Assembly (NCBI GenBank): GCA_019749915.1
Contig: JAIEPE010000016.1
Span: 1 to 39,910, forward strand
Length of the DNA stretch: 39,910 bases
Source of the DNA: Alphaproteobacteria bacterium
GTDB lineage: Bacteria > Pseudomonadota > Alphaproteobacteria > UBA9655
Reading direction: 5' to 3'
Below are positions 15,497-23,800 of the stretch, piece by piece. Position 1 is the first letter of the stretch; each line of letters starts with the position of its first letter. Made by a program: the position numbers and the translations under genes. The notes under the pieces were generated by a model. It was not told the DNA's origin. It saw only the letters and a program-made list of their open reading frames with translations, and did no database searches.

Positions 15497-17311
15497 CTAC
15501 TCCACCGTCACTGATTTTGCCAAATTACGAGGCTGATCCACATCAGTTTCCTTGAGAAGCGCTGTATGATAGGCCAAAAGTTGGAGGGGGAGTGTGTAGA
15601 CAATCGGCGCTGTGAGTTCTGTTGTCATAGGTAAAATCAAAAGGTGATTTGTCAGTGATCCAAGATGGGCCGCTCCCTTATTATCTGTCAAGACTATTGT
15701 GGTGGCGCCTCGAGCAGCAACCTCTTGAAGGTTCGACGCTGTCTTTTCAAAAAGATCATCATAAGGCGCAATAACGATAACAGGCACGTCCTTATCAAGC
15801 AAGGCTATAGGGCCGTGCTTCATTTCGCCTGCAGCATAACCCTCCGCATGGATATAACTGATTTCTTTAAGCTTTAAAGCACCTTCCAAGGCAATCGGGT
15901 AATGAGCTCCTCGACCTAAAAAGAGAACGTCTCTCGCTTTGGCAAGAAGGGTAGAGAGGGACTTTATTTGCTCTTTAAGAAGGAAAACCTTTTCGCAAAT
16001 GGCAGGGAGAAAACGCAAGGTTTGGGCCTTTTCATGAAAAGTCTCTTCAGTCAGACAACCGCGCTTGCGGGCCGCTTCAAGAACAAGAAGAGCAAGAATG
16101 ATCAATTGGGAAGTAAAGGCTTTTGTAGAAGCCACTCCGATCTCTGGTCCCGCATGGGTTAAAAGCACATGATCCGACTGCCGTGCAATAGAACTTGATA
16201 ATACGTTTACAAGGGAGAGAATTGTTTGGCCCTGAGATTTCATATATTCAAGGGCGGCGACTGTATCGATAGTTTCTCCTGATTGAGAAATTAAAAGGCC
16301 CAAGCCTTTTTCTGGAAGTGGGGGCGTTCGATAACGAAATTCAGAGGCAATATCAACTTCAACAGAGAGACGCGCAATTCTTTCAAACCAATATTTCGCA
16401 ACAAACCCTGCATAATAGGCTGTTCCACATGCGGAAATGGTTAAGCGAGAAATTTCAGTCCATGGCAATGCGGGAATATCTATTTTATCATTTCTATAAT
16501 AAGCTGCAATCGTGGTTTCTATGGTGCGGGGTTGCTCATAAATTTCCTTTAACATAAAATGATCATAAGACCCTTTACTGATATCGTTTTCTGACAGATG
16601 ACTTTGAACGATGGGTCTTTCAACGGGATGGCCTTCTCTATCAAAAATTCGCACCTCCTCGGGAGATAAAACGGCCCAATCCCCGTCTTCAAGGTATGAT
16701 ATTTGCTGAGTTAAGGAGGCAAGAGCGATCGCGTCTGATCCTACATACATTTCTCCCTCTCCATAACCAATAGCAAGTGGACTTCCTCCTTGACGAGCGG
16801 CAACAAGTAGATTTTCATATCCTGTAAAAAGAATTGCTAGAGCAAAAGCACCTTTGAGTTGATTTAAAGTTTTGCTGACAGCTTCTTGAGGAGTGCACTC
16901 TTTATCAATATAAAAAGCAATAAGATGCGCAATGGCTTCTGTGTCCGTCTCACTTTCAAAAACATAGCCTTTCGTTTCTAAATCTTTACGCAAATCATTA
17001 TAATTTTCAATAATTCCATTGTGAACAAGGGCGACTCGAGGATTCTGAAGAGGATGGGCATTAATTTCAATAGGTTGACCGTGGGTTGCCCAACGCGTAT
17101 GACCGATTCCGTTGTAACCTTTAAGAGGCGTTTCTAAGAATTTTTCTTTTAAATTAAGAAGCTTACCTTCGGCGCGAAGACGATGGATTTTTCCCTCATA
17201 AATGGTAGCAATACCTGCCGAGTCATATCCACGGTATTCAAGTTTTTCAAGTCCATGAATAAGACGAGGTCCCACAGGCTTATTTCCAACAATCCCAATA
17301 ATGCCACACAT
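15497..17311 (-). CDS. glmS: glutamine-fructose-6-phosphate aminotransferase (isomerizing) GlmS
   Basis: GlmS (604 aa, normal) makes glucosamine-6-phosphate from fructose-6-phosphate and glutamine, the first step to UDP-GlcNAc for peptidoglycan and lipid A. Met-CGIIGIVG places the N-terminal nucleophile Cys2 of the class II amidotransferase domain, with GHTRWATHG and HNGIIENY following. Two SIS sugar-isomerase domains follow (ISACGTAYYAG and SQSGETIDT in the first, FLGRGAHYPIALEGALKLKEISY in the second), and the protein ends with the canonical DQPRNLAKSVTVE. It starts 2 bases after the glmU stop, so the two form an operon. There is no room for a glmS ribozyme upstream. Confidence 0.97.
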   Translation of the reverse strand: MCGIIGIVGNKPVGPRLIHGLEKLEYRGYDSAGIATIYEGKIHRLRAEGKLLNLKEKFLETPLKGYNGIGHTRWATHGQPIEINAHPLQNPRVALVHNGIIENYNDLRKDLETKGYVFESETDTEAIAHLIAFYIDKECTPQEAVSKTLNQLKGAFALAILFTGYENLLVAARQGGSPLAIGYGEGEMYVGSDAIALASLTQQISYLEDGDWAVLSPEEVRIFDREGHPVERPIVQSHLSENDISKGSYDHFMLKEIYEQPRTIETTIAAYYRNDKIDIPALPWTEISRLTISACGTAYYAGFVAKYWFERIARLSVEVDIASEFRYRTPPLPEKGLGLLISQSGETIDTVAALEYMKSQGQTILSLVNVLSSSIARQSDHVLLTHAGPEIGVASTKAFTSQLIILALLVLEAARKRGCLTEETFHEKAQTLRFLPAICEKVFLLKEQIKSLSTLLAKARDVLFLGRGAHYPIALEGALKLKEISYIHAEGYAAGEMKHGPIALLDKDVPVIVIAPYDDLFEKTASNLQEVAARGATTIVLTDNKGAAHLGSLTNHLLILPMTTELTAPIVYTLPLQLLAYHTALLKETDVDQPRNLAKSVTVE

Positions 17312-17313
17312 TT

Positions 17314-18651
17314 TTAAATATCCTTCCTTAACTTGCGCTTGTCTCGAAACTTGTCAGCTCCGTCTTCAAGTGTTGTTTGTGGTGCGCGAGCAACAGCAAG
17401 AGCTCGTCCTTCAACACTTTGCGTAACAACGCTTCCTGCTCCCACTATGGCATAATCCCCGATAGAGAGAGGGGCGATGAGAGAACTGTTGGATCCAATA
17501 AAGACTCCTTCTCCAATTTCGGTTTTAAACTTATTCAGACCATCATAATTACAAGTGATAGTTCCGGCTCCAATGTTGGCTTTAGATCCCACGGTAGCAT
17601 CTCCTATGTAGCTTAAATGCTTGGCCTTTGCCTTTGGAGCAAAAGTCGATTTCTTAATCTCAACAAAATTTCCAATTTCAACACCTTCTTGTAAAGAAAC
17701 GCCATCACGCAAATGAGCAAAAGGCCCCACAACCACATTGGGTCCCACATAGCTGTTGCTGAGCTTACAGAAAGAAAGAACTTCAGCGCCTTTTTTAAGT
17801 GTCACACCTGTTCCCAAAACAACATGGGGATGAAGGGTTACATCTGGCTCGACTTGCGTATCATAACTGAAATAGGTCGTTTGAGGATCTAAAAGGGTGA
17901 CTCCCTCTTCCATGGCCTTTTCACGAAAACGCTTTTGAAGACAAGCTTCTGCCAATGCTAAATCTTGCCGTGAATTTATTCCGATAAATTCAGAGGATTC
18001 TCCTTCCACAACACCACAAAGATAACTCTTTTGACGGGCAATTTTTACAAGGTCCGTAAGGTAATATTCTTTCGCCGCATTATCCGGGGTGAGGGCTGGA
18101 AGGGTTTCATGAAGGAAATCACCGCGCACCAACATCACTCCTGAATTACAAAGGGGGAGTTCTTTTTGGGAAGGTGACGCATCCTTATCTTCAATAATTT
18201 CTTCTAAATCTCCCTTGTCATTCAAACGAAGGCGCGCATAATTTTGTTTATCTAAAGGACACATTCCAAGAACAATCACAGCCATATCAGGCTTTTTTTC
18301 AACAAGCTCAAGCATTCTTTCAAGGGTTTCTTGTTGGATAAGTGGTGTGTCGCCAAAGAGAATAAGAACGTATCCTTCAGCTTTAAGAAAAGGAAGAGCA
18401 TATTTAACTGCATCCCCTGTCCCTTGAGCCGGATTTTGGACAACAGTTTTATGAGAAAAAGGGGTTTTTATGTCTTGCAAAGTTGGACTGACAACAAGAA
18501 TTGTTTCTTGAGAGTGTATTTTCTGTGCAAGATCAAGAGAATAATAGAGAACAGGGCGGCCTCCTAAGGGATGAAGAACCTTCGGCAAGTCAGACTTCAT
18601 TCGCGTTCCATGGCCTGCCGCTAAAATAACAGTTTGTAAGTTGCTTTTCAT
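17314..18651 (-). CDS. glmU: bifunctional GlcNAc-1-P uridyltransferase / GlcN-1-P acetyltransferase GlmU
   Basis: GlmU acetylates glucosamine-1-phosphate and then forms UDP-GlcNAc. The N-terminal pyrophosphorylase domain shows VILAAGHGTRMKSDLPKVLH, FGDTPL and the NSGVM motif. The C-terminal half is a left-handed beta helix of hexapeptide repeats with KAKHLSYIGDATVG and GAGTITCNYDGLNKF, the acetyltransferase and CoA site. I place the start at the ATG at 18651, seven bases after AGGAT (445 aa). An in-frame ATG at 18666 would add five residues but has no ribosome binding site. It is followed after 2 bases by glmS, so both enzymes of the UDP-GlcNAc route are coupled. Confidence 0.95.
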   Translation of the reverse strand: MKSNLQTVILAAGHGTRMKSDLPKVLHPLGGRPVLYYSLDLAQKIHSQETILVVSPTLQDIKTPFSHKTVVQNPAQGTGDAVKYALPFLKAEGYVLILFGDTPLIQQETLERMLELVEKKPDMAVIVLGMCPLDKQNYARLRLNDKGDLEEIIEDKDASPSQKELPLCNSGVMLVRGDFLHETLPALTPDNAAKEYYLTDLVKIARQKSYLCGVVEGESSEFIGINSRQDLALAEACLQKRFREKAMEEGVTLLDPQTTYFSYDTQVEPDVTLHPHVVLGTGVTLKKGAEVLSFCKLSNSYVGPNVVVGPFAHLRDGVSLQEGVEIGNFVEIKKSTFAPKAKAKHLSYIGDATVGSKANIGAGTITCNYDGLNKFKTEIGEGVFIGSNSSLIAPLSIGDYAIVGAGSVVTQSVEGRALAVARAPQTTLEDGADKFRDKRKLRKDI

Positions 18652-18798
18652 ATTTATCCTACTCATGGCAAGGTCTTAACATCCTTCTCAAAGTTAACCA
18701 AGACTGGTCACATCAAAAAACATAACAAAATCTTTCTCCCTCTTGTTTTCCCATTTGTTTTCCCTTAGGGTGACCCTATCATTTTGAAAGGAAAAGTT

Positions 18799-19314
18799 AT
18801 GGCAACAAAAAAAACAAATGGACAAGAAAATCCTAATGCGAAAGCCGAAGCGCAAGCCCCACTTATGGTGAATGCGCAATATATAAAAGATCTTTCTTTT
18901 GAAAATCCCTCTCCCCTCACTCAAACAAGTGTTGAGGAAAGACCAGCCATTTCAGTTCATATCGAAGCGCAAGCTCATAATATCGCTGACCGCGCTTATG
19001 AAGTCGTATTGCGCATCCGGGTGGATGCCAAGAGAAAAGAAAATCAGGTTTTTCTTCTTGATCTTGAATATGCGGGTGCCTTTACCATTGGCAGTGAAGT
19101 CCCTGAAGAATATCTGCGACCCATCTTGATGATTGAATGCCCCCGAATTCTGTTTCCTTTTGCCCGTCACATCGTGGCCACAACAACACAGGAAGCGGGT
19201 TTCCCTTCTCTTCTTTTAACCCCTGTTGATTTTGCAGAGCTTTATCAACAACAGGTGGCTCAAGAACAAAAGGAGACTAGTAATAAGTCAAAACAACCTG
19301 AAGTCCTGCAATAG
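18799..19314 (+). CDS. secB: protein-export chaperone SecB
   Basis: Cytosolic tetrameric chaperone that keeps preproteins unfolded and passes them to SecA. The protein (171 aa) has the SecB core from QYIKDLSFENP (about residue 32) through EVVLRIRVDAK and VFLLDLEYAGAFTI to the family-defining EYLRPILMIECPRILFPFARHIVATTTQEAGFPSLLLTPVDFAELYQ region (given here only as landmarks: ECPRILFPFAR and LTPVDFAELY). The start ATG at 18799 follows AAAGGA; an upstream in-frame TTG at 18784 is less likely. SecB would be the natural helper for exporting the giant secreted protein encoded 2 kb downstream. Confidence 0.95.
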   Translation: MATKKTNGQENPNAKAEAQAPLMVNAQYIKDLSFENPSPLTQTSVEERPAISVHIEAQAHNIADRAYEVVLRIRVDAKRKENQVFLLDLEYAGAFTIGSEVPEEYLRPILMIECPRILFPFARHIVATTTQEAGFPSLLLTPVDFAELYQQQVAQEQKETSNKSKQPEVLQ

Positions 19315-19364
19315 CGGAAGAAAAAGGCTTGGGGGATTCTATTGATCAAAGCTTATAAAAAACG

Positions 19365-20240
19365 ATGATACACACGCCCCTTCAATCTGTTAAGCATGGC
19401 GTTCTTTACATGTTAAGCGCTATGTTTATCTTTTCAGTGCTCAATGCGATTGTTAAGGATATAACGACAGATTACGACCCAATACAGCTTGTTTTTTTTC
19501 GCTGTTTGTTTGCAAGTTTACCTACGAGCCTTCTTCTAACAATGCGCGGAGAGTGGATACAACCCTCCCCATCTGAATGGAAAATTCACCTCAAACGTGC
19601 GGTCCTAATTGCTTTTGCCCTCCCCATACTCTTTTTGGGCATCGGTATGGTTCCTCTTTCCGATTCCATGGCCCTTTATTTTTCCTCAACTCTTTTTCTC
19701 GTCATCCTCTCTTATCCTATTTTGCGCGAAAAAGTTATGGTTACGCAGTGGCTTTCTGTTGGGGTAGGTTTTGTTGGCGTTATGGTGATTGCACGGCCCG
19801 GTGGAGAGATATTTCACTTTGGGGCTCTTTTTGTCATTATCGGCGCATTTATGGAAGCGACATATAACCTCTATGGGCGTCTTTTATCCTCAACCCATAA
19901 CAGTTTGATGATCGCTTTTTTAGGCAGTTTTCTTCCCTCCTTTATTCTTTTGGTTGCCCTTCCTTTTGTGTGGATTACTCCTACTCTTAGTGGATGGATT
20001 GCTTTAATTTCCTTAGGTTTAGGGGGTGGCTTTGGTCAACTTTGCATCGTGACAGCTTATCGCTATGCTCCTCCAGGTGTTCTTGCTCCTATGATTTATT
20101 CTGCCATCATTTGGAGTGTTATCTTGGACATTATTTTATGGGGAAATTGGCCTACAACCTCATTATTCTTAGGGTGCGGCATTATTATTGCCTCGGGGTT
20201 TATGATTATCTTTTTCACTTCAAAGAAAAAACAAGCATGA
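19365..20240 (+). CDS. DMT-superfamily (EamA) permease
   Basis: A 291-residue inner-membrane protein with ten predicted helices in two EamA repeats of about five helices each (first half from about residue 10 to 142, second from about 150 to 287). This is the standard architecture of drug/metabolite transporters. The substrate cannot be told; relatives export amino acids, and in some intracellular bacteria carry S-adenosylmethionine. The ATG at 19365 has no clear ribosome binding site; a later ATG at 19410 is possible but would shorten the first helix. The gene ends 46 bases before the tRNA. Confidence 0.85.
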   Translation: MIHTPLQSVKHGVLYMLSAMFIFSVLNAIVKDITTDYDPIQLVFFRCLFASLPTSLLLTMRGEWIQPSPSEWKIHLKRAVLIAFALPILFLGIGMVPLSDSMALYFSSTLFLVILSYPILREKVMVTQWLSVGVGFVGVMVIARPGGEIFHFGALFVIIGAFMEATYNLYGRLLSSTHNSLMIAFLGSFLPSFILLVALPFVWITPTLSGWIALISLGLGGGFGQLCIVTAYRYAPPGVLAPMIYSAIIWSVILDIILWGNWPTTSLFLGCGIIIASGFMIIFFTSKKKQA

Positions 20241-20246
20241 TAAGGG

Positions 20247-20275
20247 TTGACCTTGTTTTAAGTTACTTATATGGT
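20247..20275 (+). promoter_or_regulatory. promoter of tRNA-Lys
   Basis: TTGACC (20247-20252), a 17-base spacer and TATGGT (20270-20275) place a start site about five bases before the mature tRNA 5' end. This is a typical close-set stable-RNA promoter. Confidence 0.5.
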
Positions 20276-20286
20276 TCCTTTCATTC

Positions 20287-20362
20287 GGGCGCTTAGCTCA
20301 GTTGGTAGAGCATCTGACTTTTAATCAGAGGGTCATGGGTTCGAATCCCGTAGCGCCTACCA
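20287..20362 (+). tRNA. tRNA-Lys (anticodon UUU)
   Basis: A 76-base cloverleaf folds completely. The acceptor arm GGGCGCT pairs with AGCGCCT (G1-U72 wobble), the D arm is GCTC...GAGC, the anticodon stem CTGA/TCAG encloses loop CTTTTAA with anticodon TTT, and the T arm is GGGTTCGAATCCC-like with GTTCGAATC. The 3' CCA is encoded. A hairpin terminator begins within the CCA end. The gene stands alone and marks the border between dense chromosome and the giant-protein locus. Confidence 0.96.
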
Positions 20363-20381
20363 GGGATTCCCTGGTGTTTTT
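20360..20381 (+). terminator. terminator overlapping the tRNA-Lys 3' end
   Basis: CCAGGG (20360-20365) pairs with CCCTGG (20369-20374) around an ATT loop, and TGTTTTT follows. The left arm uses the encoded CCA of the tRNA, so the tRNA transcript would end immediately after the gene. Confidence 0.7.
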
Positions 20382-20772
20382 GAAAGGTCCGAAAATCATA
20401 AAAATCTCTGGGTATACGCCGGGTATACTTTTGAAGTTAGTAAACAGAGTACGTGGGTAGGATCATTGCCATTTAAGAGGTGACATTTGCATAGGCCCTA
20501 ACATGAGTTTCTATAGTTTTCAAAATCTAGCTCAAATTGATAATAAACGTAATGCAATTTCCTATATTTACTGGTTTCAACATCATCAAACTCGCTTCAT
20601 TTTTTCCGTTAGAGTGCTCTAGTAATTTTTTGATCAAAATCTCTAAATTTTTATTTAAAACTCTCTAACCTCTTCTATTTAAATCAATCTTTCTGTCTTT
20701 AAATTTTGGGAAATTCGTCATAGACTACTTAAAACATAATAAAAAAATAATATGCAAAACAGGAAGGAATTT
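20382..20772. other. 390-base AT-rich spacer before the giant gene
   Basis: Apart from the GGGTATAC pair I see no gene, RNA or convincing remnant. The sequence becomes very AT-rich towards the right, with possible but unconvincing promoter hexamers around 20706-20740. The promoter of the giant gene is presumably here. Confidence 0.5.
20410..20428. repeat. two direct copies of GGGTATAC beside the tRNA
   Basis: GGGTATAC occurs at 20410-20417 and again at 20421-20428, separated by GCC, 47 bases past the tRNA 3' end. Short GTATAC-type direct repeats next to a tRNA resemble integrase arm-binding sites left by integrative elements. No integrase gene is visible here. Confidence 0.4.
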
Positions 20773-20814
20773 ATGATGAATTCATATGCATACGCACATC
20801 TTAAAAAAAACTAA
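20773..20814 (+). CDS. possible 13-residue leader peptide upstream of the giant gene
   Basis: ATG at 20773 follows the very strong ribosome binding site AGGAAGGA by four bases and opens a 13-codon frame (MMNSYAYAHLKKN) ending at TAA 20812-20814. It is in the same frame as the giant gene, whose ATG lies 36 bases further on, and its end contains a run of eight As. It could be a translated leader that tunes expression, or the ancestral start of the giant protein cut off by a stop. It could also be chance. Confidence 0.3.
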   Translation: MMNSYAYAHLKKN

Positions 20815-20850
20815 AAATCCATCATTACTAATTATACTTTCGGGAGGTTT

Positions 20851-23800
20851 ATGCTTAAAAAAGTTCTTTGTTGGCTGCTTATATTTCAGCATATAAATGT
20901 TTATGTGCTCCGCGCTGCCACTGGAGACATTAAAATCTTGTTTGAGGAAGAAGATGTTGCCCCCTCATCCTCAACATCAAAATTTAGGCTTAAACTTTTG
21001 CAAGAAACTGATGAAGGAGACTTTCAATCAAAAGTTGATACCGTTTTTGAAACACTTGACTCTAGTTCAAGAACATTTAAACCGCATTTTTCCCGAGATG
21101 GAAATGATTTTAAAGTAAAAACGGATGGGGCAACAATTTCACTTGTTTCTCATCAAAGAGATAACTCATTTGCTATTGTATTTAATCGAGATGGAAAAAC
21201 TGATCTTAAAAATTTTAAAACAAAAAACTTTATTGATATTGCCACATATGGAGATATCTTTGCTAAGACAAATTCACGGTCTTCTGCACTCTCTCTCTCG
21301 GGTAAAAATTTTAAAAACGAAGCTTTATTTAACGTAGATAATTTTAACCTTACCCTAACAGGGACTGAAGAGAAAAAAGGGTCCTTTATAAATGGCTCTT
21401 CAGCTCAATTTATTATTGGGAAAGAAGCTCATCTTCATCAAGGAGATCTTGAAAATCAAGGCAGAATTACCGGAAAAAACAAGAGTTTTCTAGATCTTAA
21501 TGGAAATGATTTTGTAAATATGAATGTAGGGCAAAAACGAGGTATGTCCTTTCGTACATATCTTACTTGGGAAGATCAGTTCTCTATTTTAAATGCAGGA
21601 ATCTTTCGAAATCAGACAGATATTATTTCTTCTAAAGATAATACAAATTGTCAACTTACCCTCAACGCCAGGAAATTTATTAATGAAGCGAGAGGCACTA
21701 TCTTTTCTTCGAAAAATCTTAACATATCTTGTCTTAAAGATTTTACAAACAGAGGGGAGATAAAGTCCGAAGAAGAAGTTAATCTTTATGCATCTGGAAA
21801 CCTTTTGAATTTCCACAAAATTCAAAGTAACAACTCATTGAAGCTCGAAGCTGGAAGGTTAAAAAATAAAGGACGTATTCTAGGAGACGTCACTGATATT
21901 AAGGGCAAAATTTTAGTTAAAAATGAGGGAACTTTTAAGGCACGAGATTTTTCATTAACAACACCCCTTATGTTAAATACTCATGACATTAAAGTTACAG
22001 AAAAAGGGCAAATAAGAGGATCTCTCCTCTTAAACAAGGGATCTGTTACCTCTAAGGGAAGTCTTGATATAAAGAGAAGGTCTCGTGATGAGGCTTTTCT
22101 CAACGATCTAAGAGAACCCTCTTTAGTACCCCAAGAGCATAAGAAAAATTATGGCTCTCTCATTAATCAGGGTTCAATTTCTGGAACAAAAATTAAGATG
22201 TCTTTGACCTCAGTTGAAAATTCCTCAAGAATTTATGCTGAAAATCATATGCATTTAGATACTGAGAGTATTTTAAAAAATACCTTGTCCGGTCTTCTCT
22301 CCTCTGGAGGAGATCTTACTTTTGAAAGTCAGGGTCATTTAGTTAATGAAGGGCTTCTTAAAAGTGAGGGAAGTTCTTTGCTAAGGGCAGCAAAACTGGA
22401 AAATGTAGGAAGAATTATTGCAAATCAAGATATTGAAGGAAGATTTGGCCAAACAGTATCGGGAAAGAGACAGTCAGTTGATTTTACAAACAGGGGCTTG
22501 ATTTTAGGACAAAATGTTGGGTTAGACTTTTTTAAAGGAACAAGTAGATGTCTTCTTAAAAATAACATTGATTTAAATGATCCTCGCTCTTTCGAAGGCA
22601 TTGTGGCTCTTAACTCTCTTTGCTTGCAAGTTGAAGATGATTTTGAAAATGAGGGACATTTGCTGGGGGTGGGGCAGGCTCAAATCATAGGGACAGGGAA
22701 CATTCATCAAAGAGGAGTTCTTCAATCTCAAGGTGATGTTTCACTTCTGGGAAAAAGTCTTGAAAACTCCCATCTGATATCTGCAGGAGGAGCTATTGTT
22801 GCTAACTTTAGTGATGGCTTAGGCAATACAGGGCTTGTTTCAGGGCAAGACAATGTTGATCTCACATTTCGAACTTTTCAAAATAGTGGAAAAGTTAGTG
22901 GCCGTGAATTTGTCGGCTTAAAAGGTTTACAGGGAGAGAATTCTGGAGATATAGAGGGGAAAAAAGTTAGCCTTACGGGAAGAGAAGTTTCTTCTGAAGG
23001 AGCCATAAACCAAGATAAATATCATCCTGCGTCAAAATTTGAAAATAGTGGACGAATATATGGACAAGATCATCTGAGCTTAAGTGTAGCTTCTTTAAGC
23101 AATCTGGGTGAGCTTACTTCAGGAGAAGATTTAACCTTAGATGTGATGGATTTGAGAAATGATGACTCTATTATAGCAGAGCGTACCTTGTCTCTTACAG
23201 CTGAGGGTCAAGCTATAAATAATCGTGTTATTCAAGGAAGCAACGGGTCAGTATCGATCAATGCACAGTCTTTTGAGAATCATGGTCAATTAAGCGCCAT
23301 TGATTGTCCTTTAGATTTAAAAGTTGTTAAGGGAGACAATCATGGTCTTATTTTTGGTCAGAGCGGAATTACGCTTCAGGTAGAGTCCTTATTTACAAAC
23401 CATAAAAATGAAAGAACACCACAAGAAAGTAAACTTGGCCTTGTACAAAGTCCGCGCGCCATTACAATCTCAGGAGAGGGAAGGTTAAAGAATCATTCAT
23501 TTTTTGAATCTGGCAATTTAATCAACATTAATGTGGGTTTTGATAATGCCGGGGTCATTCACGCCAATGAAGGCATTGTTTGTAAAAGCGAAGGAAACTC
23601 TTCTACAAATGAAGATACAGGAAATATCCTCGCGATAGGGGTTGTTGATATTGAGAATACGGCTTCTTTCACAAATCAAGGTCAGATTAGAGGAAGTAAA
23701 ACCACTTTAAAGACAAGAGACTTCTCGAATGAGGGAACGATAAGTGTAAAAGTTGGAGAAAGATCTCCAGAAGGAGTCAAGCCTTCACTAACTATAACGG

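Noticed and set aside
17305-17320. glmS ribozyme upstream of glmS
   Set aside because: Only two bases separate glmU and glmS, and the ribozyme is found mainly in Gram-positive bacteria.
18755-18782. TTGTTT / TATCAT promoter directly before secB
   Set aside because: The hexamers and 16-base spacer are acceptable, but transcription would start inside the secB ribosome binding site.
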